From assembly GCF_028372415.1 (NCBI RefSeq), contig NC_092879.1, forward strand, positions 91,915,741-91,979,740: a stretch of DNA of 64,000 nt, read 5' to 3'. The DNA is from Notamacropus eugenii (lineage: Eukaryota > Chordata > Mammalia > Diprotodontia > Macropodidae). Position numbers and translations under genes: made by a program. Positions 31,405 through 42,369 of this stretch are shown here, piece by piece; position 1 is the stretch's first letter, and each line of letters begins with the position of its first letter. Under the pieces are notes generated by a model. That model was not told the DNA's origin, did no database searches, and saw only the letters and a program-made list of their open reading frames with translations.

Positions 31405-32030
31405 CATCAGCATCACATTTGATTTTACATTTTGTCATATGTTTATCAGCTTATCTGAGTTGAAATACTATTATGTAATTAACGTTTTCCCCCACAGTGT
31501 GGGGAGTAGAATGATTATTGCCTATGAGAGGTCGTCCATATACATCTTAACTTCGTCTATGTGGCCAAGACTCGGTGAAAAGAATCAGGCTGTAGGGCAA
31601 GGAAGCCATTTCCTATGCTCAGAAAGAGCTCTAGTTGGGTTTCCCAAGACCCCTAGATATCTGAAGGCCCACCCTAAAAGGCCTATACCAGGAGACTTTT
31701 GTGCAAATGACTGGTATCCTTCTTTGACATGAATGAACCCTTGGCTACTAACCTGGGGAAGTTTCATTTCCCCAGAATTAAGGAATTGGCAATATATTAA
31801 TGAAATAATAATGAATGGCAAAATATTAATCTTATTTGTATATGATACTAAATTTATTAGAAAAGCAAGGTAGAGTTTTGGACCCAGCAAGAGAACTTGC
31901 CCCGCTCCTTCCTGAGACAGTAGGGGCCATCCAGAGCAAGTACTTCCTTCTGCCTTATGCCACAGCTCCAAACACCTTGTCATCAACTCTCTTTCCCTCC
32001 TCCTCTGCTCAAGTCTGAGGAAGAGATGAC
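31405..32030. other. No recognisable feature
   Basis: Apparently unique. The minus-strand frame at 31585-31986 shows no protein features. Confidence 0.4.
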
Positions 32031-32039
32031 CTTTCTCTG

Positions 32040-33335
32040 TGCCAAGGCCAAGTCCTCCATTGGTACCTTTGTTCTGGTCTCCTCCTACATCTCTTCCAAG
32101 AACGTATTCCCTTGATCATTCCCTCTCTTTTGTCATCTTCAGTCTCTCCTTATCCATTGGCCCCTTTGCTGCCCCAAACCAGGTTCCCCCCACCCTTAAA
32201 AAAGCTTCCCTTGACCTTGCCATCCCTTCAAGGTATCGCCCCATGTTTCTCATCTCTTTCGTATCCAAACTCCTAGAAAAAGCCATCTCCAACTGTTGCC
32301 TCCCCTTTCTTTCCACTCAGTTCTTAACCCCTTACAACAATGGTTTCTGACCCTGACATTTGCCTGAAACTGCTGTAGCCTTAGTTACAAATGATCTCAA
32401 ATGCTAAATCTCACAGCCTTTTGTCCATCTTCAACATTCTGAAGTTTGTTGCACTGTTGGCCACAGGCTTGTCATCGATATCCTCTCCTTACTTGGCTTC
32501 TATGCCAGTAGTCATTCACCCTGTCTTTGTTTCCTTTTCAACTGGTTAAACTCTCTTTTTCATCTTCCTTTGCTGCATCATAATCCATCATCCTTCTGAG
32601 ATTCTGGACCCTAGTGGCATTTCACTCCTCATGCATTCAAAATGTTATTCTCTAGTTTTCCCTAAACCCATTCTTCCTACAAACTTGCCTGTTTCTATCA
32701 CTGCATCACCATACCTTCAGTCAGTCAGCAGTCATCCTCAATTCCTCTTTCCCTCACCACCCACATTCAATCAACTGCCAAGTCTTGATTCTTCCACATC
32801 TCACATCTCTTGGAATCAGCATCACACAAATTCAGAATAGAAAGCTCTCCTCAAAAAAACTCCCACCCACCTTTCCAGACGTTTGTCACATGATTCCCCT
32901 TGTCATTTTCTTCATTCTGGATAAACTTGCTTAGTAGCTGCTCCCTGAATTTGACCAATCCCCCCACACATACACATACACATATCTGTGCCTTTGTACA
33001 GGCTGTGTTTTCTGCCTCGAATGTATCCCCTCCTCACTCCTACCCCTCAGAACCCTTAGCTTCCTTTAAGGTCCAGCTCAGGTACCAGTTCTTCAGGAAA
33101 GCCTTCTCTGATCTTTACCCCTGTATCATTCTCACTTCTCAGTGTTCATGGTGCATATTCCAAGTAGAATTGTAAGCTCTTTGTGAGGCCAAGAACCTTT
33201 TCCTTTACTGTCTTTACATCTCCAGATCTATTTACACCAACATATCTATATATCTATATCTATATCTATATCTATATCTATATCTACCTATATCTATCTA
33301 TACCTGACAGTAGGATTAGGCATCTGTTGAATTGA
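32040..33335 (+). mobile_element. L2 LINE, RT domain to 3' end (degenerate)
   Basis: This is the longest L2 copy here. The frame at 32039-32347 includes 'TLKKASLDL...SRYRPMFLISFVSKLLEKAI', the CR1/L2 reverse transcriptase segment before the palm. Later blocks are 'HIQS'-like sequence near 32755, 'aggtccagctcaggtaccag' at 33068-33087, 'aattgtaagctctttgtgag' and a terminus near 33305-33335. A (TATATC)n run has expanded inside the tail. Many stops make it dead. Confidence 0.8.
33240..33303 (+). repeat. (TATATC)n/(TATC)n tandem repeat
   Basis: Repeated 'tatatc' units with a few 'tatc' and 'tacc' variants, embedded in the L2 3' end. Confidence 0.95.
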
Positions 33336-33339
33336 ATTG

Positions 33340-33560
33340 TGGAACCGCTCTCACTGGAGAACTTTAAAGAAATACTAGACAACTCTGTATCATAGACAGT
33401 TCCAATATTCACCAGCCTGAAACCAAGGGAATGGATCTTTGAAAGGCCTTCCAGGATTCCAACACTTTTCAGTGCTGGTGGCAGAGAAGAAATACAGTGG
33501 TTAGCAGCTTCTTTGTTGGATCACATCTGGCCCATACTTATTGATTTCACCACCTACAAA
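33340..33560 (+). mobile_element. CR1/L3 3' fragment
   Basis: 'ctctcactggagaactttaa' followed by 'agaaatactagacaactctg' resembles the sense CR1/L3 3' region ('cactggaggtcttcaagc...'). Confidence 0.5.
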
Positions 33561-33564
33561 CTCA

Positions 33565-34000
33565 CACATTCTGTGATGTTGTGATGAACAGACTGTTCTA
33601 TCTTTTGATTAATCTCTTTTAATGATTGCAATTAAATATAATCCATCACTGTAATTTCATCACTATATCAAGGTGGAGCACCATGAAGCAAATGATAAAT
33701 CATCTGCTTCTAGAATGAGTCACAATTTTTGAACCCCAAAATAAAGACTAACCAACAAGTGGGAAGAGATGCATCAAGGCTCCTTTGGAAGCAGCCTACT
33801 TTTGAGGTCAGAGAGGAGCTTCCAAATACGCCAGGCTTCCATGTGGCCAGACTGCATGAACTTTCCCATCTGATGCCCCCAGGCCGGCTTATTAAGGGGC
33901 CAGATTCATACCAGTAGACACGAAGGCTACCATATTTGATTACGAAATAAGCTTTTGAAAAACTTCCCCAAAGTAAAACAACCCAGTAGCCCCAAAGACA
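33565..34000. other. No recognisable feature
   Basis: Apparently unique sequence upstream of a CpG-enriched patch. Confidence 0.4.
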
Positions 34001-34004
34001 CCCC

Positions 34005-34365
34005 ATGCCCTGGAGCGGAGCTGCCTGAGGCATGAGGAACCAGACTGGGGAGAGGGCTAAGGAAGGCTCCGAGCAAGACTGCCCACATCCCCAGCGACTC
34101 CCAGACCGGGCAGCGGGGCTCAGCCAGGAGGCTTACCCTACCGGAGGTTCCATGGGCAAGGAAACCGAGCATGTGACTCCAATCCGGGGAGGGAACTGGA
34201 ACACCAAGAGGAGCGGGGCTCCTGGGATTTGGGGGGAACTTCCCTTTCTGGGCGGTCCTTCATTGCCTCTTGGCCCCTCCTCCCCTTCCCCTCCACTGTA
34301 GCCTCAAACCCAATTCACTCTGGAGTTCGTGGACTGGACAAGCGCCCACCCACGTAGCACAGAGT
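34005..34365. promoter_or_regulatory. Small CpG-enriched, GC-rich patch
   Basis: I count about a dozen CpGs in 360 bp, dense for this window outside the HAL1 5' UTR, and no repeat is recognised. It could be a minor CpG island, an alternative promoter or an enhancer. No TATA box, splice donor or exon could be assigned. Confidence 0.3.
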
Positions 34366-34410
34366 GAATGTAATTACTAAATAGTCCCACGGGTCTTCTG
34401 TAGTTTGATT

Positions 34411-34430
34411 TTTTCTTTTTTTTTTTTTTA
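34411..34430 (-). repeat. Poly(T) run
   Basis: A T-tract next to 'attaaaggggccat'. It may be the tail of a minus-strand insertion, but no body is recognised. Confidence 0.4.
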
Positions 34431-34499
34431 TTAAAGGGGCCATCCCTTGAGCAACTCCTTAAAGAAGCCTATTCATTGAATGGGTGTATCTCACTCGAA

Positions 34500-34740
34500 G
34501 TGAGAATGCTATAAGACCTCAGCCTGAAAGGGCCAGGGTCTCCCATTGCATCCTGGGCCATCTCCAGCCGTCCTGGTGAACATCAGGCCAGGGGACCCAG
34601 ATGGCTCAGGACAAGAAAGTGGGGTTGGTGACCTTGCACAGCCCTCCCTCACTCAAATCAAAGTCAACAGCAAGTCATGTCATCATCTTGATGTCATGGT
34701 CCTCTTCCAGAAGGAAGGACAAACACAACAACAAGGTGCT
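34500..34740 (+). mobile_element. Marsupial SINE with CAACAA-type tail
   Basis: 'agggtctcccattgcatcct', 'gaccttgcacagccctccct', 'caagtcatgtcatcatcttg' and 'atgtcatggtcctcttccag' lead to 'aaacacaacaacaa'. This is a recurrent marsupial SINE wording; I am unsure of the family name. Confidence 0.75.
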
Positions 34741-34889
34741 CTTGACCAAATCACAGGACAGCCACTACCCCATTTAGGACAAATAACACTTATGATTCAT
34801 TTGGAGTCCCCCTCATAGGAGGGATGGAACACCTTGTACATTTGGGAGTGCTCACAAAAGAATTGAGTCTCTGGGACTGAGGAACCCAG

Positions 34890-35140
34890 GAGGAAGCTTG
34901 GTGCAGTGGAGCTGGAATATAAGGGACCTGGGTACAAACCTCCATCCTTCCTATCTCAAATGAGATAATGGGGGTAAAAAGCCTTAGCTAATCTTGAAGG
35001 GAAATTTATTCCTCTGTGACCTTGGGCAAGTTACAACCTTGCTGGACCTTCAGAGCTCCTTTCTAGGACTCTCATTTGTAGAATAAAGCAGTCAGACTAG
35101 GGGACTGCTGAAGTCCCTTCCAAGTCTCATTTCTAGTTGA
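34890..35140 (+). mobile_element. MIR/THER1-type SINE
   Basis: 'ggtgcagtggagctggaata', 'ctctgtgaccttgggcaagt' and 'ctgaagtcccttccaagtct' are in MIR order. An inner part (about 34950-35010) looks inserted or expanded. Confidence 0.65.
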
Positions 35141-35250
35141 ATGTAAACTCTTCAGACACAAGAAGTATGTCACTTTTAGATTTTTCATCTCCAGCACCTA
35201 ACACAGTACCTGGTACACAGTAGGGAATTCAAAATGTTTATCAATTGACT
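35141..35250 (+). mobile_element. L2 3' end
   Basis: 'gaatgtaaactcttcagaca' followed by 'cagtacctggtacacagtag' is the L2 3' terminus. Confidence 0.75.
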
Positions 35251-35254
35251 GATG

Positions 35255-35595
35255 GTCCTGTGGAGTTATTTTTTTATTGTTATGTTCTTAGCCAAAATTT
35301 CCCCTTGGGTCCTTTATTGATAATCTCTATTAAACACGGCTGCCCAAGCAACATGCAGCAGCTATTTTATACAGATGAATATCTGGCAAAAACTAAAGAA
35401 TGTGGATATGCACCAGATTCAACAGCAGGTGAAAGCTGGGAGGGGGAGGGGAGGAGAGGAGGTGGCCCCAGTGTGTACAGATCATTTAGAAAACACCATT
35501 TTAGGCTGAATTAGCATCAAAATTATATCATGAACTCCTAAAAGGCAATCACTTTGTCTCTCTCTTTGTATTCTTCTTGGCACCTTAGCACATTT
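35255..35595. other. No recognisable feature
   Basis: An 89-codon plus-strand frame here shows no protein features. Confidence 0.4.
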
Positions 35596-35599
35596 TAGA

Positions 35600-35805
35600 G
35601 GTGGCTTGGCATGGTAGCTAGAATGCTGGACTTGGAGACCATTTAATCCCAGGCTCTGATACTCAATTAAGCTTCTGTTTTCTCATTTGGAAAATGGGGA
35701 TAATCACACCTCCTTCACAAAGTTACTGAGAGTCTCTAAGGAGATAATCTATGTCCAGTGCTAACAAACTTAAAAGGGCTACATAAATGCCAGTTTGTGC
35801 CCCCA
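35600..35805 (+). mobile_element. MIR
   Basis: 'cttggcatggtagctagaat', 'gttttctcatttggaaaatg', 'gggataatcacacctccttc' and 'agggctacataaatgccagt' follow the full MIR order. Confidence 0.8.
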
Positions 35806-35809
35806 CTAT

Positions 35810-36280
35810 GCCATCCAAAAGTGGAATGCTTACTCTGGAAATTTAGGGAAAGGTAGAAGATTTGTCATTCACCCTTCCCCTCCTGTTGCTGTCTTAAGTT
35901 TTCCTGCCAAGTAAACAAAGGATGGCAAAGAACAAGAATCCTTAGAGACTTCAGATGGATTTTGCCAGGCCTAAAATAATCCCATTGCAAAAGAGAGTGA
36001 TGCAAGAAGGCAGGAGCAAACAATACAACCTGGTAGCATTCCCCTTAGCTGCATCCAGTTGCTTCCCAAAACACTTTTTTACAAAATTAGATTCTAGTTA
36101 TATAGTTAAATTAGAAAGATCAAAAAAGTCAGAAAGCTGGAAAATCCACTTTCATTTTTGACAGTCACTTGACAGAAGAACATGAATATGCTTTGCAACT
36201 ACAGAAAAAGGCCAAAGAAATGAAGGAGAGAGGCATACACACATTAAATATAATTGTAGATTGCATTCTCTCTTTGATGA
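35810..36280. other. No recognisable feature
   Basis: Apparently unique non-coding sequence. Confidence 0.4.
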
Positions 36281-36287
36281 CTTAGTA
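36280..36287 (+). repeat. Left 8-bp TSD of hAT MITE
   Basis: acttagta, matching actttgta at 36728-36735 in 7 of 8 positions. Confidence 0.75.
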
Positions 36288-36727
36288 CAGAGATGTCAAA
36301 GAGGCAGTTCTCACCGCAACACTCCCATGTGCAGGCCAAACCAGATTAAAATGTAATTGGGAAATATTGAACAAAATAAATGAGAATACAATGAAACAGA
36401 TAAAATTAATATGTGGTTTCCCAAGTCAATATGTGGCCCACAGGGATCCTCATATATGGTTTAGTGATCCCCATTTCTATCTGAATGGGCAACGAGGTGG
36501 CACAGTGGAAAGAGCACCGAACCTAGAGTCAAGAAGACTCATCTTCCCAAGTTCTCATCTGCTCTCAGATAGTTCCTAGCTGTGTGACCCTGGGCAAGTC
36601 TCTTAACTCAGTTTCCTCATCTGTAAAATGAACCAAAGAAGGAAATGGCAAACCACTCCAGTATGGAGTCACGAAGAGATTGAAATGACTGAGCAACAAG
36701 AATTTCTATTTGAGTTGGACACCACTG
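36288..36727. mobile_element. hAT MITE interrupted by a MAR1 SINE
   Basis: It starts CAGAGATGTCAAA and ends TTGGACACCACTG, imperfect inverted termini of a hAT-type MITE. Near-identical 8-bp flanks (36280-36287 and 36728-36735) support it. The interior ('aaatgtaattgggaaatatt', 'tatgtggcccacagggatcc') is shared with 4763-4912. A MAR1 at 36485-36701 splits it near its right end, so the MITE is the older insertion. Confidence 0.82.
36485..36701 (+). mobile_element. MAR1 SINE nested in a hAT MITE
   Basis: 'gggcaacgaggtggcacagt', 'gtgtgaccctgggcaagtct', 'cagtttcctcatctgtaaaa' and 'atggcaaaccactccagtat' identify MAR1. The words atttctatctga (36473-36484) and atttctatttga (36702-36713) form its target-site duplication, 11 of 12 matching. 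Confidence 0.88.
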
Positions 36728-36735
36728 ACTTTGTA
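36728..36735 (+). repeat. Right 8-bp TSD of hAT MITE
   Basis: actttgta, one mismatch from the left copy at 36280-36287. Confidence 0.75.
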
Positions 36736-36769
36736 AATGTATCTAACCCTAAGGAAGTTCATTTTCCTG

Positions 36770-36865
36770 TCTGATCATCAGAAACTCTTAAGTTTCAGAG
36801 ATGAAATCTGAACCCAGATCTTCCTGATTCTAAATCCAGCAACCTATCCATTCGGCCATGGCCTT
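36770..36865 (-). mobile_element. Antisense MIR/SINE head
   Basis: 'ctgaacccagatcttcctga' followed by 'ttctaaatccagcaacctat' and 'ccattcggccatg' is an antisense tRNA-SINE head. Confidence 0.55.
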
Positions 36866-36882
36866 TCCCATCAAATGTTGAC

Positions 36883-37060
36883 CTCCTGATTAACCTGAGG
36901 TCATAAACTTTGAAAAAATATTCTGATAACTACATTACAATACAATAGGTTCCCTTTATAATACTGTCTATTTTATTTTATACCTTTAAAACACAATTCT
37001 GAGAAGGGATCCGGAGATTTCTCCAGATGGCCAATGTGGTCCAGGACACAGGAATTCCAA
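36883..37060. mobile_element. hAT-type MITE, second family, degenerate
   Basis: It opens 'cctcctgattaacctgaggt' and contains 'tgataactacattacaatac', 'attttattttatacctttaa' and 'attctgagaaggg'. The same word order is in the element at 48120-48305. Ends are decayed. Confidence 0.6.
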
Positions 37061-37109
37061 TACAAGGATTTATTTAATTTTAATACATAATCAAAATTTA
37101 ACTTTAATA

Positions 37110-37560
37110 AATTAATTCCAATCCCAATATTTATTGTGTGCTTATTATGTGACAGGGTTGGTGCTAGATACTAGGAATACCGTGATTACAGGGACAGTAC
37201 CTCAAGCAGTTTCCATTTTACAGAGGGATGAATACAACATGTACGTAGCAGAGGAAATGTGAAATCAACATAAATTGAGAAGTATTTGAGAGCTGGGGGT
37301 GGTCAGGAAAGGCCTAAAATTAGAGGAGTTGAACTCTTCAGGAAACACAGGATTCCAAGAGAAGAAGTCCATGATGAGTTAGGGAAGAGCCTAAGCCAAG
37401 ACACAGAGGGAGGAGTTGGGATCCAAGCAGGCCAATTGGGCTGAAATTTCAAGATAGTGGGCAGGAGTGTGAGATTTCTCACCAGGAAAGTCAAGGGAAA
37501 AACAAGTCTGGAGGACAGGTTAGGAAGGATTTGAAATTCTAAAGACATTCATTTGCACAT
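37110..37560 (-). mobile_element. Antisense L2 3' region
   Basis: 'atttattgtgtgcttattat' and 'aggttggtgctagatactag'-type words open it. 'gtcaggaaaggcctaaaatt' and further purine-rich L2 antisense sequence follow. Confidence 0.7.
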
Positions 37561-37564
37561 GCCA

Positions 37565-38225
37565 TGAGCACAATAAACATGAGAAAATGAAGATCTCTCT
37601 TCTTGAATCCTAACCCCACACTTAAGAGAGGAGAATGGACCTGGTTAAGAGGGTGAACATTTTACTTTTTTGCATTCACTTAATATCAAGACATCTACTT
37701 AAAGATCTGAGAAAAGGACCTTTAAAACTCTCACAGACTGATGCCCAACCTGTGCAACCCTCATCCATGCATTCCCATAAGTCTGTCCAAGGAGTCTACC
37801 CAACATGGTGGATCCTTTCTATCCCACAATCTTTCAAAGATACACAAAGGCCATCCATTGGTTAAACCTGGCTGTCACTGCATGACCAGCCTTTTCTTTC
37901 TGATACATTTCTTGGACATCATCATTAACTCTACTTCTCCTTCATGTTTCCTTGCTTAGGATGTACTGCTGCTGGCTCATCCCCACCAACTGTCCTTTGC
38001 ATCATCCTCGACCATAGTTCTTTGGAGGCTGCCATGTTTCTTGACTTACAGTCATATAGCCCCAGAGAAATACTGGTATTAAAAAGATGGGACTTGTGGT
38101 TATTAAAAAAACTTGGCAATTTCCCAAAGGCAATCCAATCTCTTCTCTTTCTATTGTTTCAGTATTAGCCCAACTTATTTTTCATTCTCAGTATCTGTCC
38201 AAGATGATATATACATATTAACTAA
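37565..38225. other. No recognisable feature
   Basis: Apparently unique sequence with short chance frames. Confidence 0.4.
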
Positions 38226-38229
38226 GAGA

Positions 38230-38850
38230 GGAGGTTTTCCATTCAGCTGCATTTCATAATCTATTAAGTAGATATTCTTCCTACACTCGTACTTTGCTAG
38301 GTGCATGGTTAGGCCAATCTCCTTGGAAGGCTTTTGATGTCATTCAATGCAGTAGTCCAGGACTCGATGCAGCCAGCACCATGTCTGCAATCAACAGTGT
38401 CTACAGGAGCTCACTGCTGCCAGGGAATCCTTCTCTGCCTGGGGCCCTGTGCCAGCTCACTTCCACAGCAATGTTGTCCAACCTTGATGAGCACACGTCT
38501 CCCTGTTTTATGCCTTACCTGATAAGAACAATCAGAGAGTTGCGCGAGGAGGTTCAGTGCAATTGTTACAAGATATAATTTTAGCATTTGCAAGGGAGAC
38601 ACCTTATTGAATGAGAACCTTTAAAGTAGAACTTTGCTGTATTGAATCAAATGCTTTCATATAGTTAATAAATAAGTTAAGTAGGATCCTATATTCTCTT
38701 CATGTTTCAGCCAATTGTACAATGGGAAAGAGGCAGGCCATTGTTGAATATTGCTTGTGAAAGGCTGCTTGTTCCCTTTTAATATAATTCCCTCATCAAG
38801 GATACCCTCAACATATGCACATATCCTTCTCATATAGATGGAAAAACAGG
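38230..38850 (-). mobile_element. Possible antisense RTE-type reverse transcriptase remnant
   Basis: On the minus strand, stop-broken frames give a 'GIKQGDVCSSRLDNIAVE'-like stretch near 38455-38515, similar to the reverse transcriptase 'G(V/I)(R/K)QGD...N.ALE' motif. The plus strand carries 'ttgctgtattgaatcaaatg', a typical antisense RTE-like phrase. The clade is tentative. Confidence 0.4.
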
Positions 38851-39225
38851 CCTATGACTCAGTTACCACGGTTCTTTTGGTAGTTTTTTTTTTTTAATAA
38901 TAAGGTATCTTCTCCTTCAGATACCTTAAAAACTGATCCCTTAATGCTTTCAAAATTGTGTCTCCCCTCCAGCACAGACCTCCCCTGTGTACAGTCGTCC
39001 CTGTTGCTATAGCTAAATGGAAACCAACCAAAAGGGAAAGAAATCATGGGGTGATGAATTGTGGTTTGAAAAAAAACCATCAGAAACACATTTAAAAGTG
39101 TCCAAATAAAGCTGAGCTTGTTGGAGGTAGATAATGGACCCACCCAAAACACTTGCAGGAAACACTTGCTTCAGGGCCCGATGTACTATGGCAGTGGACC
39201 TCAGTTCCAGGCACTTGGATTCTGA
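38850..39225. other. No gene; poly(T) run at 38885-38896
   Basis: Nothing else is recognised in this stretch. Confidence 0.4.
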
Positions 39226-39229
39226 TGGA

Positions 39230-39435
39230 AGTTTAGCAACATGGTGCATTGGAAAGAAAGATGGTCTCAGAATTGGAGGAGGGAGGTTCAAATCTCACTC
39301 CTATTTGCTATCTATATGACCTTGAGTAAGATCACTGATCCTTCCAGGCTTCAGTGTTCTCATCTGTAAAATGAGGAGGGGCCAGAGTAGATAGTCTCTC
39401 TGGTCCCTTTTGGGTCTGCATCTCTAATCTTGTGA
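39230..39435 (+). mobile_element. MIR/THER1-type SINE
   Basis: 'agcaacatggtgcattggaa', 'ggttcaaatctcactcctat', 'tatgaccttgagtaagatca' and 'ttctcatctgtaaaatgagg' are followed by the 'ctctctggtcccttttgggt' 3' part. Confidence 0.8.
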
Positions 39436-39439
39436 AAAT

Positions 39440-40285
39440 GTACATGGATGCATTTGATTCTGTGTTTTCCTCCAGTCAGGCTCTGTGATCTTTCCATTGG
39501 TTAAAAAGAAAGCAGTACATTTCCTGTGTAAAGAGTAGTAGGAATTGTTTTCCAGTTTGAGGGTCTCTGCATTGACTCCTAAACCTCACATTTATAGATA
39601 AGGGTGAGGCACATTACACAAACTACTGATAGGCTGTGACTTTGGCAGTCAGTTGGCTATTTTTATAACCTAAGGGCTGTTTGGGGACCATTCCCTGTTA
39701 TTTGAGCCAGCATCCCACCCAGAACCAACTCTGGGTGAAACGGTAAAGCAAATTGAATTTGTTTGCAATAGCTTTCCATTTCTCTACTTCCGTTCTTCAT
39801 AGTCCATCACTTCCTCCCCACCTCCCAGCCCTCATAGTGTTCCTGATTACTCAGGACTCTCATTTATGATCTTCCAGCCAGGCCTGCCCTTCCATGTTCT
39901 AGGCCTTCCTCCCTCTTATCAAAATGTATTCTGTTTGGGCTTCTCTAGGTTATCTGACAGAATCATCTAAACTAAGATAGTAATGATGGTGGCTAATGAC
40001 TTAATGCTTTACCTCTTCCAGATCACATTTGCATTTTCCTAGTGGCCTCCAATGTTCACAATCTGAAGGAGGACTGGAAGTATCTCAGGAAGTTTGGCAG
40101 TGCTTCTAGAAAAAGGCTATTGGGGGCTGAGGTCCCTCAGAGTCACCTCGTTTATCAACCTAGGCTCTGCTCTTGACTGCTCGTTAGTGGTATTTCTGAT
40201 CTCAAAGATCTCCTAACTACGAAATCCAAAGGCTTTTACTTAGTCGTGATCCTCCTGGCCATCTTTGGAGGATACCTTTCTCAGG
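39440..40285. other. No recognisable feature
   Basis: Apparently unique non-coding sequence. Confidence 0.4.
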
Positions 40286-40289
40286 GCTC

Positions 40290-40480
40290 CCAGCTGCCTT
40301 CTCTGAAGTATCTACTCCATATATCTCTTTTACATATATAGCTGCTTGTATGTTGTCTCCAGTTAGACTGTCAGACTTCTTGAGGATTGGGACTATCTTT
40401 GCCTTTCCTTCTATCCCCAGCACTTAGCACGGTGACTGGCATACCGTAGGTACTCAATGAATGGTTATTGATTGATTGAA
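40290..40480 (+). mobile_element. L2 3' end, well preserved
   Basis: 'tgcttgtatgttgtctccag', 'cttgaggattgggactatct', 'cagcacttagcacggtgact' and 'actcaatgaatggttattga' give the full L2 terminus. Confidence 0.85.
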
Positions 40481-40499
40481 GCTGTCAATAACTTTTGAC

Positions 40500-40815
40500 T
40501 GCTGCTGAGTACAGTCTCCTTTCTCAGCATCCATGATGCTCTTCTTCCAGTGTCCTCCCAATTGACCATTCCTCAGTCTCCTTAGCTGGATCATCCTCCA
40601 TCTTCCACCCTCTTAGTGTAGATATCCCCCATTGTTCTTTCCTGAGACCCTCTGCCCTTCTCCTTCTACCTTCTTTCATTAGCTCTAGTTATTCATTCTC
40701 TCTCTTTCCTCAAATTATCTTGTATCATATTTATTTGTGTACAATAGTTGATCCCTCCCCTAGTGTCTAGAGTGTAATAAGTTCTTCATAAATGTTTGTT
40801 GAATTGAGTTAAGCC
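40500..40815 (+). mobile_element. L2 fragment, internal part and tail
   Basis: 'tttcctgagaccctctgccc' and 'tagctctagttattcattct' match an internal L2 block. The tail 'gttcttcataaatgtttgtt' ends it. Confidence 0.55.
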
Positions 40816-40989
40816 AGCAGATACGAAGCTGGATGCTCTCATTACTGACCACGGATGCCCCAACTGGAATCCACTTCTGTCCCACACCCATAGCCTTTGA
40901 TGAGCACTATTACCAATAGAACGAGGGAGGTGTGTTGCCCTTGACCCTCCGAATATTACAAAACTTGCAATCTACTGTCAATCAGTCTA

Positions 40990-41130
40990 TGTAAAATAGG
41001 CAAACTAGCATATGGCAAATAGATACAAGATAATTTTGGTAGGGAAATTACTGGCAGCTGGGGCGTCAGAGGAAAGATTTGATGGAGGAGGTGGTGCCTG
41101 AGGTGAACTTTGAAGGAAAGCAGGGATTCT
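40990..41130 (-). mobile_element. Antisense L2
   Basis: 'ggtggtgcctgaggtgaact' followed by 'ttgaaggaaagcagggattc' is the reverse of the L2 C-terminal block. Confidence 0.65.
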
Positions 41131-41134
41131 AATC

Positions 41135-41785
41135 CAAATCACCTGATGCCAGGTGACCCAAACCCAGACGATGGCTCTCAGGCTTCATTCTGAGAGGTTC
41201 TCAAGGGCATACTCTCTCCCAGTAGCTCCCCTTTCCCTTACAGAACCCACACTTTTATCTTGCATCTCCAAGCTGAAGATTGATCTCTAACTCTCTGTAG
41301 CCTGAGTTACACAGGCTCGGTGTATCTGATCTCATGTACACATCTTGCAGAACACGTACTATGAAACCATGCTGGGCAACAGTTAACAAATTTCTCTCTG
41401 GGAAGAAAATGGAGCAGGGCTCACTTTGAAGTTTCACCTGCATTATTAACATTTTCTTAAGCCTGGACAATCAACAAGCCCTGGTTTGTAGTGCTGAGTT
41501 CTGAGGTGTGAAGGCTTACACCAACAATTAAACTATGGGGAGCCCCTCTGAGCCTTAACACACCCCTGAGTTACTTCCCATGTTCTCCAAACCCTGACAA
41601 GAATTACTGTGCTATGAATTAGGAAGAACAGAAATTTTCCAAACTGTGGAACTGAGGTAGATGGCACAGGCTCCCATGTTGTTTGTGAAATTGAAATCTC
41701 TGCCCATCAACTCATGGTATTGCTTTTAATGATCCCATAAGTTCAGTCTAGTGCGAAACAGGGCTGGCGGGGGATCACGGGATCA
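41135..41785. other. No recognisable feature
   Basis: Apparently unique non-coding sequence. Confidence 0.4.
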
Positions 41786-41787
41786 AT

Positions 41788-41985
41788 GAAGCATAGATTC
41801 AGAGTTGGAAGGTACCCCATTGACCGTCTCTACCAACTGGCCAATTTTATGGATGAGGACGCTAAGCTCCAGAAAGGGACTTGCCCAAGTCACACAGGAA
41901 GTATTAGCAGAGGCAGAATTAAAACCCAGTTCATTTGACTCAAAATCTGGGGCTCTTTCCTTTTGACTATGGGGATCTGCTGTTG
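41788..41985 (-). mobile_element. Antisense MIR/THER1-type SINE
   Basis: 'gattcagagttggaaggtac', 'agaaagggacttgcccaagt' and 'cagaggcagaattaaaaccc' are in antisense MIR order. Confidence 0.8.
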
Positions 41986-42195
41986 GCATAAATTGTCTCC
42001 CCCCAAACCTACAGGAGCCCAGCACACATCTCTAACACACTGTTTTATTTGCTTTCAGAGAGAAGACAAATCTCTTTCTGTAAGAATTCCAGTAAGTAGG
42101 CATCAATTAAAGGTGCCAATATACCCCAAGGCAGCATGGGCCCACTCTGCGTCCAGGGTGGAGGCCATTTTCTATTTTTTTAACAAAGGCTTTAG

Positions 42196-42368
42196 CATGG
42201 GTAGGGAACCTGTCACCTCGAGGCCACATGTGGCCCTCTAGGTCCTCAAGTGTGGCCCTTGGACTGAATCCAGGATTTTTTTTGTAAAACTTGGACTCAG
42301 TCAAAAGGCCACATCCGAGGACCTAGAAGGCCACATGTGGCCTGGAGGCCACAGGTTCCCCACCCTTC
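42196..42368. mobile_element. Palindromic hAT MITE, fourth copy
   Basis: Starts CATGGGTAGGGAACCTG and ends near ACAGGTTCCCCACCC. Both arms carry 'aggccacatgtggcc' and inverted 'gactgaatcc'/'ggactcagtc' words. The family matches 8010 and 22755. The outermost bases are mutated and no clear 8-bp duplication remains. Confidence 0.82.
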
Positions 42369-42369
42369 T

